Part shown: positions 11,650 to 21,188 of the stretch, in pieces | How positions within the stretch are numbered: position 1 is the stretch's first letter | Layout: every line of letters starts with the position of its first letter | Assembly (NCBI GenBank): GCA_023213395.1 | Contig: CM041465.1 | Coordinates: forward strand, 181,729,741 to 181,793,740 | DNA length: 64,000 bases | From: Cycas panzhihuaensis | Taxonomy: Eukaryota > Cycadophyta | Reading direction: 5' to 3' | Made by a program: the position numbers and the translations under genes | Notes under the pieces: generated by a model | The model's database searches: none | What the model was told of the DNA's origin: nothing | Seen by the model: the letters and a program-made list of their open reading frames with translations, nothing else

Positions 11650-12890
11650 GAGATTAGATTGTATCTTTATGATCAATCATTTCCTTCTCTTGCTACTTCA
11701 AAGAAGAGTAGACGAATTTGTACTGCTACTAGGCAATACCTTTTGCTAAATAATACCTTATATAAGCATTTTTTTAATGGAGTTCTACTAAGGTGACTTT
11801 TACCTAATGAATCCTTAGTTGCTTTAATAGAATTCCATGAAGGGATATATGGTGGACATTTTGGTGGTTGATCAATGGCCCAATGCATTGTTCGTATGGG
11901 TTATTATTGGCCTACCTTGTTTAAAGATGCCTACTCCTACATCCAAAAATGCTAGAAATATCAATCCTAAACAACTTTAATACATCAACCTATGTAGGAA
12001 ATGAAATCGATAGTTTACCTTGGCCATTCTCCCAATCAGGTCTCAACCTCATTAGACAGATCTTTCCAACATCTTTAAATGGGTATAAGTTTATTCTAAC
12101 TACAACTGAATATTTTACGAAGTAGAGTGAAGTTATCCCATTGATATCTGATACTAGAAAGATCATGGCTACCTTTATATTTTAGTATATTATTTATAGA
12201 TTTGGGACACTAGATGTTATTATTACTGACAACATAACCTTATTTTGTAATCCACATATCAGTGAGATATGTAGTAATTTTCATATTACCCATAGAATAT
12301 TTACCCCATATCATCCTCAAGTGAATGGCCAGGTGGAAGCATTTAATAATATCTTAACTAAGATTATGACTAAGATTGTTGCTATTTCTCATAGGGATTG
12401 GCACTCCCAGTTATTTCCAGTATTATGGGCCTATAGGACCTCCATCAGAAACACCACGGGTATGACACTATTCTCTCTTATTTATGGTGTTGAAGCTATT
12501 TTACCATTAGAGGCTGAAATTCCTTCTCTATGTGTCTCATTAAAGGAGTTTACCGATAAACATTTTTAAAAGGAAGCTTGCCGTTTGGAGCTAGAGAAAT
12601 TAGATGAAACTCTCTTGGAAGATTTGTAAAATAATGTGGCATCCAAGGCTAGAGTCCAAGCTATACATAATAGGTAGCTTAGGCCTAGAAAGTTTAACGT
12701 GGGTGATAAAGTTTTGAAATTGGAATATTTGCATGATAGGCAACAAAAGTTTTCTCCTAAATAGACAAGACCTTTCTTGATAATTGAGGATTTAACTAAT
12801 AGAGCCTATTGAATCTCTACTTTAGAAGTATTAGAGTTTATGAGGCCTATTAATTCTTAAAATTTAAGAAGATTTTATGCTTAGCATCAT
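11650..12890 (+). pseudogene. Tat-1 integrase
   Basis: Integrase inserts the cDNA into host DNA. The HHCC zinc region is visible (FHEGIYGGHFGG at about 11832; the second Cys of the CxxC pair is Tyr). The catalytic core follows: LNLI (about 12045, first Asp now Asn), TDN (about 12227) and VEAFNNIL with the Glu (about 12335). The 82-codon open piece 12321-12569 ends in SLIYGVEAILPLEAEIPSL, matching Tat-3 61728-61790. A C-terminal domain with a DKVLKLEYL-like strand reaches about 12880. Three Trp codons here are TAG. Confidence 0.85.
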
Positions 12891-13916
12891 TCATAATACA
12901 ACCTTTTCAATGAGGATAAACTATAGCTTTGAAACTTGTACATTTACCTAATGAGCTAAAACTATAGGTAAATCCTCCTTTCTAATATTTTCTTGATTTC
13001 ATTAAGCATTGTGGTGTTTTTGTAATATATCTAACTGATAATCATATAAGTTATTCGCTCTTTCTAGCCCCTACACAAATTGTGAGTTTACTATCACTTA
13101 GATCTCGTTCTCCTTTGAGTTTCATACTTAAAAGAGGACCTAGGCCCTCAACTTTATTATACTTTTATCTTAGGAAGAGAAACACCTTCATTAGCTTTGA
13201 GTACCCACTCATTGATTTAGAGTTTACTTTCATTTTCTAGTTTGTTACCTTATTGATTTAGAGCTTACTTTCATTCACTAGTCGGTTACCTTGGGATTTC
13301 TTTCTTGGTCATATATCACTAATTATTAATTATTTTTATCATCCTTAATTCTCTTTATTATCCCTTTAGAATAGATGCTCATTCTGCTACCTTCCCTTTA
13401 CACTCAGAGACACCATGATTTTGATTTCCTCTTTTTTTTTTGTAGTTCATTCCTTAAGGAGATCATCCCCTTTCCCTTTTTAAGATTATGTTAAAAAGAA
13501 GAAATCCTTGCTATGTTGAGTATAAAAGTTTCTTAAGTGGATAATTATGGTCCTGTTGTTATAAAAGTGAAGTAAAAAATAAAAAGTTAAAAGAAAGAGA
13601 AAGTAAGTTTATAATTTTCATTCTTTTGTAATCTGAGGCAAGTCGTATAATGACTTCATCCCCATATATCTATCTATAGGTTGGGTTCATTTAGATGAGT
13701 TATTCAGGATTTTCAAATCTAGCTGCTTGGGTCCATCATGGCCTTAGTTATGATCAAACCCTACTTGATACTTTGATCATAATCATCTTACTTGGATTTC
13801 TTCTTCTTTGTTCATCATAGTCAGAGACCTACCTCTACCACCATCTCCTTACTAGTTGATTCCTATACCTTCCCTCATCGATCATACAATCTCCAAGTTT
13901 TGATCCTCTAGTTCCC
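12891..13916 (+). other. Tat-1 spacer between integrase and second RNase H
   Basis: About 1 kb with no domain recognised. A similar 0.97 kb gap occupies the same place in Tat-3 (62150-63119). A pyrimidine run followed by TTTTTTGTAG (about 13428-13445) could act as a 3' splice site, but this is only a pattern. Confidence 0.5.
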
Positions 13917-14230
13917 ATGGCATTGAGTATCTTCACCGATGGGGGTAGTAGAAAAAACCCAGGACCAATAATGAAGTCGAATACCTTACGATTATAAGAG
14001 CCTTGTTAGATGTTTCTCACTTTTACCTTGGACCTATTACTTTGTATATTAACTCTTAGGTTGTAGTCTATTAATTAGTTGGAATGTATCAGGTCCACTC
14101 CTCACGACTCCTCCTTTTACATCAATAGACCTCATCATTGTTGTCCCTATTTGCTTCAGTGGCTAATTAGTATATACCTTATTCTTTTAACCTTGAAACT
14201 GATGCTTTTATTTCCTCGATCCTTGATGAT
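13917..14230 (+). pseudogene. Tat-1 second (archaeal/plant-type) RNase H ORF, decayed
   Basis: A separate ORF downstream of integrase. ATG at 13917 gives MALSIFTDGGS, with the first catalytic Asp at residue 8, exactly as in Tat-3 (MSLFIFTDGGS at 63120). A deletion of about 29 codons with a frameshift follows, then NEVEYLTII (the catalytic Glu block, about 13969). The third acidic site reads INS (Asp to Asn) and a stop follows. The end block ETDAFISSIL (about 14190) keeps the last Asp. The order of motifs identifies an RVT_3-type RNase H. In active elements it would degrade the RNA strand of RNA/DNA hybrids. Confidence 0.75.
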
Positions 14231-15180
14231 TGTTTTGATTGACTTACTTCTTTTAGCTGGGGGCACCCCACTCTAGAGTGACTATAAACTACCACTTTGT
14301 GATGAGTATAAACTATCTATTTGGTAAGGCTATAGGTTAGTATAGTTGGTAAATTACGGTGATAAGTATGAGACAGAAGTGAGACATGTGAAAGGGCTAG
14401 ACCCACATGGAAATCTTGGGCCATGTAGGATCTTGGTAGGGGGCAAGTTCCTAAAAGCTTCTTACCCTTGGAAGGAGCTAATGAGGAATCCAATATACTT
14501 AATTGGTTGGTTGTTTATTAAGTGAGATACATTTCATTTGGTAAATGACATACTTTCTTCATGATATATTATATAGATATGGGGTTATCCTATGTTTATA
14601 TAATCTATTAGGAGTATGATATGAGTTAGATGAGTTTTCTTTTAAGAGGCTTATATTACTACATCTTCTACTTTTATAAACTTATTACCAATTGTGTTCT
14701 AGGTGGTTTTAAGTTTATAAAAATAGAATAAGTAAGCCTTTCACTTACCACATTTTAATCTTTTGTTTATCTTCTAGTTTTCATTCTTTGCTATAATTGT
14801 ATCTTTCCTAAACCACACCACTCCAAAATAAGTATAAACTACCATGTATATAATATGATAAAATAAAAAAAAATAGTACATGACCATAAAAGAACAAAAA
14901 AAAGTAAAAATGATAAAAATTCATTATATGTTTCCTTGCATAATTCATACTAATAAATGTATCCTATGCCTAAATGTAAATGGGAATAAGGGAGATGAAG
15001 GTTTGGAGACAAGTAATCGTACATAAGTTTTAAGAAAAAGAAGATATAAATATATATCATAACAAAATATGGTACATCTGTCACCTAATGACCCATCATA
15101 CATGACACATAATACATGATATATACATCCATACTCAAGGCTCACAAAATGCGTCATATCATCCTCCTACCTCCTAGATA
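14231..15180. other. Tat-1 3' region, non-coding
   Basis: AT-rich, no domain recognised. Two copies of an ACTATAAACTACCA-like motif (about 14280 and 14829) resemble CCTAAACTACCA in Tat-3 (about 62188), so parts of this stretch are probably shared family sequence. Confidence 0.4.
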
Positions 15181-15189
15181 ATGTATCAT

Positions 15190-16960
15190 ACACCCATCTC
15201 TGTGATCCCTAATGAGACTCCTAAGGTACATCTGGATCTTCTCTCTATCTCCTATTAGAAGTCTCCCCATGTGTAGACTCTCCTCTAGGTGGGAGATGGT
15301 GCTGCTCCTACTACACTATACTATTAGATGATGGGTATATCTAGCTCCCACCTAAGCCAGTGTCATCCTCTTTAGGTGTCTCCTCTCCTTCTCACCTGCC
15401 CTCAACTACATCTCTCACATCTATAGATCTATCCTCATATCTATATAAAAATATCAAGCTCTCAATGCATGGCGATAGTACTTTATCTAGTGTCCTAATA
15501 GTCTACGATCCACTACGTTCCAAGTGGATGCCTAATCCAATATTGGAATGTATGGAAAGATCATCTCTAGAGTCCTCTGCACCTCCCTTAGTATAACCAT
15601 CTCATCACTTATCCAATAGAAACATGTCAAATATAATCAGTCCCTTGGAGAGAAAAACAAACTCTAAAAGTAAAAGGAATGCAATGTAATGTGAGAAATC
15701 AATCAATCAAATTATATACCTAGAGATCTATCTCCTACCGACTCTCTACTTAGTACCTTTCTAGTTGGTGGTGCCTCTACTCCTTGTGGCTCCTAGTGAG
15801 CCTCCTCTGTAGCTCCTTCCTTGTCAACTCCACTCCCTCCATTCTTACCCTGCTCATTAATTGATCCCAACTCTATACTATGAATGGAGATCCCTCTCCT
15901 CTCTGTAAGTGCTCCGTCTTCCTGTTTGAGTACCTGTCGACTACTCCCTACTACACCACTAGATGAGGCACCTCCTCTACCTCCTCTCCTCTCCTAGCAC
16001 CTATGCCACCATGTGATCCTCCGTCATATCCTTCTCCTCTCCCTCTCCCTACTGTTGGAGCCTCCTCTACCGTTGCCCTCTCTACATCGTCTATCTCATC
16101 ATCACTCTACATTGGGAGCTCAGCATAAGCATCCTCAACAAGATGTCTCCTTATCATCTTATTGAGAATAGGACTGTGAGTTATCCTCACAATGATCGCT
16201 AGCCTATTATGGATCCTAGATCTCATGTTCCACCTATTCATCCTTGGACCCATCAATGTCAATACTCCTAGCTCTCTGCATGGTTGCATTAATGAAATAT
16301 GATCGTAGAGCTAACACATCAGGATGGAACTGTATGAGAAGCCACCTCTACTTATCCTCCAAATCATTGATAGTTGGTGATTGATGTTATCTTCTACATA
16401 CTATCCCTAGTTGATCTAGATCCCTTGCTTGCATCAGCTCACTATCCCTATCCACTGAACTAGGATCCCCATGAAATTTTGTGTCCTGGCTATCTGGTAT
16501 GTAATGATAAAAGGAATAATCCTCCTCACTACTAGAACTCTGTCTGCTCCTTAGATTACCTCGATAGAAATCTTCTATTGATCTATCTAATCAGTAAATC
16601 TAGTCAGATAGGTACATGCCATATCACTTTGATGAGGTGTACTCTCTCCCTATGCCAGCTTATGCCTAGGATCCTTTATAAATCCCTCAGAGTGATCTCT
16701 AGATCCCCAATAGCTTGAACTCTAAATATGTGATATCCTAGAACCTAATAACTTATAAAATCATGTAACACCTCATGCTCCATCGCTAGCTAAGTTGAGG
16801 CACTCACCCTTGTTGGTTGCTTGCTTGCAATATCCCCATCCAACCTTGTTTAATTAACTAACTAGTTTCTTGATAGTAGCTCCGTCATTTTCATGGGTCT
16901 CTACTCTTTCGCCAAGGCTTGCATTGCAGCAATCTCAATTGGTTAGTATCTTGTTCAAGT
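15190..16960 (-). pseudogene. Antisense coding remnant in Tat-1 3' region, unrecognised
   Basis: The minus strand shows protein-like sequence over about 1.7 kb, interrupted mainly by TAA/TAG at likely Gln and Trp sites. From its N-side it holds a helical segment with EITLRDLQRILGI (about 16675-16715, some Gln read through stops), an acidic Ser-rich segment (about 16460-16560), a 60-codon open piece (16107-16289) and a C-terminal Glu/Gly-rich tail with GRGRGEGYDGGSHGG (about 16005-16045). GC and CpG content exceed those of its surroundings. The TLRDL..ILG segment faintly recalls plant mobile domain proteins, but that is weak. Tat-group elements such as Grande are known to carry antisense ORFs in this position. 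Confidence 0.4.
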
Positions 16961-17032
16961 AAAAAACTTCAACTTTGTTAAATGGTGTTTCTTAAAATTT
17001 CAAAAATATGTTTAACAAATTGAAAAGTGTAA

Positions 17033-17065
17033 TTTCACTATGAAAAGTATAGTTTCATAGTGAAA
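17033..17065. other. Perfect 13-bp hairpin in Tat-1 3' region
   Basis: TTTCACTATGAAA and TTTCATAGTGAAA are exact reverse complements around a 7-nt loop. It sits between the antisense remnant and the tandem array. Function unknown. Confidence 0.75.
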
Positions 17066-17689
17066 AATATGACTTCCTCCAGTAGCCTAAATACTAAAGT
17101 TATGTTTTTCATTGGTTTGTCACATTTTCATTTGGAAATCACTTTTTTAATATAATGCCCATACTTTTCACACTATATTATCATATTTTTCATTAAAAAA
17201 AAAAAAAAAATTAAAGTACTCCACTCTCTAGGTACCTCACTTTTTACTCTATTATGATCTCTGAGATGCTGTGGAGTTGATCCCCTATTTAAAGGAGCTC
17301 GTAATCTCATTGAAATATAAGAAGACCACCTTGGAAGCTCTTCTTTCCTCCTCCTCTCATCCATAAAAATAAGACCTTTTTTCACCATTTTTCTTTCATA
17401 TAGGGAGTCCCTTCTTGCTCTTTTTACTTGCTAAATCTTTTAGGCTATCCGTTAATCTTATCAAAATGAAATATACTCTAATTTAATTGTAGTTTCCTTT
17501 AGATTCATACTACAACATCAAAAGTAGGTATTTTCATTTCGATAAAGCTCAAGGCATTCTTTATGAAATGAAAAGAGGGTTATTTGAGCTCTTTTCCTCT
17601 TTGGAGTTTTGATTGGTTGTTGAATCATACTTCAAGTAACAATCTATCATATTTACCTTCGAAGGAAGTTATCTCTGAGCTTTTATTTT

Positions 17690-18120
17690 CCTATTGATGA
17701 GTCTAATCTATTATAGGATTATGACTCCGAGCTTTCATTTTCTTATTAATGAGTGTAAACTATAATAAGATTATCACTCTGAACATTCCTTCACCTATTA
17801 ATGAGGCAAAACTATGATAGAATTTATGCTCTAAGGCCTCCATACTTATTAATGAGCTTAAACTATGATGGGGATCCCTTCAAAGTTGATTGTTAATGAG
17901 GTTAAAAGATGAGAATCAGCCTTCGAAAGCCCTCATCCCATTAACAAGGCTAAACTTTAATGGGTTTGCTATGAAAAGTCACTTGTTAACAAGCTTAAAC
18001 TATGATAGTATATCCTTTTTGCTCTGGCAAAAAGATTTCACTCTGAAAAGTCACCTATTAATGAGCTTAAACTATGACAGTCCTTCCTTTTTGCTCTAGC
18101 AAAAAGACTTCCCTTTGATA
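17690..18120 (+). repeat. Degenerate tandem repeat array, about 50-bp units, Tat-1 3' region
   Basis: Eight occurrences of a TATTAATGAGCTTAAACTAT-like core start near 17692, 17743, 17795, 17846, 17891, 17938, 17984 and 18055. Spacing is about 45-52 bp, except the last step of about 71 bp. The last two units share a longer match, including a TTTTTGCTCTGGCAAAAAGA-type segment. Tandem arrays in the 3' untranslated part are known for Tat/Ogre elements and can seed satellites. Confidence 0.75.
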
Positions 18121-18196
18121 TATGGTTAACGGGAGACAAATTATAACTAGGTGTATAGTAGAGGCCCATCGAGTTTGTTGGCATTTGGTGATGAAG

Positions 18197-18431
18197 TCCC
18201 ATCCAATTTATGGATAGAAGGTAGTGTTTATTTAAAGCTAAAAATCTTATCCCATTTGTGGGCATTAGGTAAGTTTTTGGTAATAGTTGACACCCAGTTC
18301 TTTTGGGTAGTTTGGTTAATACCCAATCCTTTTTGGTTAGTTTTTGGAGATGATAGATGCCAAGTCCTTTGGGGCAAGGAATCTAAATAATACCTCTTTT
18401 AGCTAGGATTACTTAGCCCTTTTGAGTAAGT
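18197..18431 (+). repeat. Row of small imperfect hairpins before the Tat-1 polypurine tract
   Basis: Six short inverted repeats of related form follow one another: TCCCATCCAATTTATGGATA (18197), CCCATTTGTGGG (18251), ACCCAGTTCTTTTGGGT (18292), ACCCAATCCTTTTTGGTT (18321), GCCAAGTCCTTTGGGGC (18359) and TTACTTAGCCCTTTTGAGTAA (about 18409). Spacing is about 30-54 bp. They look like diverged units of one repeat whose stem was kept. Confidence 0.5.
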
Positions 18432-18615
18432 TTACCAATAGAAACTTTTTGGAATCAAGTTGTTATATGAATTTCATTTCACCATGGAGAACTATTACCT
18501 CATCATCCATACATTTCATATAATTTCTATTACTTTCACTAAAGTAACTAGTATCCATGTCATTGCCACCTCTCACCATCCTATGTATCTTTTTAGAATA
18601 GAAGCCTTAGGTGTT

Positions 18616-18626
18616 AAGGAGGTAAA
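18616..18626 (+). other. Tat-1 polypurine tract
   Basis: AAGGAGGTAAA directly before the 3' LTR start at 18627. This is the usual place and composition of the plus-strand primer in LTR retrotransposons. Confidence 0.65.
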
Positions 18627-21027
18627 TGTTTCACCAAAACTCAGCCTCTTTGTTTGCATTTGGATTATATTGGTAAATTGGTATATGTTATATGATTTTG
18701 TGGAAGGTAATTAAGTGATGGTGATTATATTTGATGTATTAGGCCATGTTTTGTTCAAATGTGATAAATGTTGATGTGACTTTTATTTTTATCATTATTT
18801 GCTGATGAAATAAACTATGACAATGAAGGTTTCTTTATGATCATCTCAACCTCATGCTTCTTTAAAAATTTGGTATTTTTTATCTTATTTTCAAGATTTT
18901 ACCTGTGATTTCATCATTTATCACTTTTTGGGCTTATGCTTAATATATTTCACCTTATTTTAGGCTTGTTTACTCTTCAATAAATTTATTTTGATGATTC
19001 AATCTTCATTAAATACCAATTTTTATCATTTTTTGATCAAATTTTTACTTTACTGAAATTATATTTTTCACATTGTCAAAAACATAATCAGTTGTATTTT
19101 TATAACAAAGTCACATTTTTGGTAGGTGAAAAATATGACCGATTACATTTTTCACTATCATACAATAAAAAATTAAGTAGATCACCAAAATGTTTATATG
19201 CCACTGCCCAGATTTAATGGGATTCAATTCTTTCGATGCCTGAAAGTGATAAATAGTTATTATTGATTATAAATTGAGAGAGAAGAAGTGATTTATGCTA
19301 TAGTGTTATGAGACTTTGTGAAGTTTTTAGAGATTTCTTAAGGACTGCTATTATGACTTTGAAGATTTAAATTTCTGAGGATTATTGGGTGAAATCTTGA
19401 GGAAGTTTTGTTGTTGTATCACTGCTACTCAATTGTTGATGGTCTGAGCTTCTACTTTCTTGGATCTTCATTAGTTTTATACTTCAAACTTCTCTTGATT
19501 TAGTAAGATCTTTCTTATTGAGTTTCATACTTGTTTTATAGTGTTTTAAAGGTAATTTTAGCTTAGAATTATTCTTTTCCTTGGCTGATTACTATTGTAC
19601 TCTCATTTAGATTTTTGATACTGAAATACATACTGAAAGGTCATCCCTTTATGGGGTTCCTTAAGGGTAGACTAGGGTGGGGCATGGTCATCTTTGCACC
19701 ATAAATCTAACTATCCCTTCTCACTCTCTTATAGAAGTTTATATTTTAGTTGGATTATTGCTTTCTTTTGGCATTCTTTGACTCTAGTTTGGCCTCTTTG
19801 GATTGTTGATTCTTCCTACTTTGGTCTTTCTTTAAAGAAAAGTGTATAAGAAAGTTAGTCAAGTGAAAAGGAAACTACCATTTTGAGGTGTTCTTTGTAA
19901 TAGGAAAGAAGTATTTTCTCTTGTATTTTTTATTACATGCACTTTTATTTTCAAGTTAGCTATTGTATCTTGAGAATGAAAAGTTGAGAGTATCGTTTGG
20001 TTAAAATATCTTTCATTTTTAGTTTTACATTAGGTTCAAGGATTCCTTTGGAGCTCTTACTACTCCAATTATGATGGAACCTTTGGTGATTATTCTTTCA
20101 TTGATGATTGTTGATTGTTGTTCAAATTTATGATTTGTCCATTATCCCATATGTCTAAAAAGTATTAGAAAACATGAGTAGTTTCCTTTTAATAATCTCT
20201 CTTTTTGTGTATTATTTCATCACTTTTTAAAGAGAATTAGTTGTATGCATCAAGGTTAGAGCATATTGACAAGTTTTGCATATTGATTGGTCTCTTTTAA
20301 TAGAAATTCACATAAAAAATCATATAGTAAATTTTAGATTTTGAGTAGTGTTGTCTCATTTGAAATGAATCATTCATATTGTATATAGGAAATCTATCTC
20401 ATAGTTTTATGTGCATCTTTCATTTTAAAAACAAAAAAATAAAAAAGAACTTGCATGCATAATTTCTAGTTTATTTACTTTTGCTTTCATAAAAAAAAAA
20501 AAAAAAAAACAGAAAGATTTATATGAGTATGATCTTATAGTTTCTTTGGTTATATTGTCTTCCCCTCTTCACTACATATCTTTGCAATTATATCAAATCC
20601 TAGAAACCAAAATAAGACAAACTACCATTTCCATTAGCTTACCCTCTCCTACATCTTAGTAAAACTCAAAAGGTTGAAATGATTACGTAAGAGGAATCTC
20701 TAGGAAGGACATTAAGGATATTGTAAGTACAGTTATGGACATAGAACTCCTTCATTAATTCATGTAGGTTAGTGGATTCTATCACCCTATTTCATATCTA
20801 TCCTTTCATCATATCCACTCACCCTTAGGTAGATGACACTACTAGGTAAAAACTCTTCCTTAAGAGTTACGCAAAGATGGTCTTTTAGGTATTATTGAGC
20901 TTTATATCTCCTAAATTTAATCATAAAAGGAATTGAGAGATATTATGTTTTGGTCCCCTCTAGGTCCCAACCACCTTTTTGGTGATCTTACTAAGGATCA
21001 AACCCAAGAACCCCTAGAACACCACCG
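18627..21027 (+). repeat. Tat-1 3' LTR
   Basis: About 2.40 kb, starting TGTTTCACC and aligning with 3515-5938 throughout. The end reads ACCACCG against ACTACCA in the 5' copy. It is followed by the GTAGC target duplication. The two copies differ mostly by transitions. Confidence 0.85.
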
Positions 21028-21188
21028 GTAGCCTATTATTTCACTTAAGACTTTATATTATCTAATAATATATGAATATAGATATACTTGCCTTTCACAT
21101 CTCTTAATATTTATGATTGATGAGATTATGTATGTGTCCATGATATTAATATTAACCATTACATATAATTAAATTACGTAATCTAATA
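21028..21188 (-). repeat. Target duplication of Tat-1 and right part of LARD-c 3' LTR
   Basis: 21028-21032 is the second GTAGC. From there the sequence matches the second part of the LTR at 24065-24575 (TATTATTT...CTTTCACATCTCTTAAT...). The LTR ends with AATA at 21188, a decayed ACA terminus. A pyrimidine run, TTTCCCCTTA (21189-21198), follows as the reverse complement of a polypurine tract. The element's internal part therefore lies to the right and is read on the minus strand. Confidence 0.75.

Larger units (their letters stand above)
3515..21027 (+). mobile_element. Tat-1: full-length, decayed Tat/Ogre-like Ty3/gypsy LTR retrotransposon (17.5 kb)
   Basis: Two LTRs of about 2.4 kb (3515-5938 and 18627-21027) flank gag, protease, RT, RNase H, integrase and a separate second RNase H, then 4.4 kb of mostly non-coding 3' sequence. 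A perfect 5-bp target duplication (GTAGC) bounds it. Size, long LTRs, gene order RT-RNH-INT, a non-initiator-tRNA primer site and the archaeal/plant-type RNase H all point to the plant Tat/Ogre group. It inserted into an LTR of LARD-c. All reading frames are broken, and LTR divergence by eye is roughly 10-15 percent in a sampled stretch, so this is an old insertion. Confidence 0.85.
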
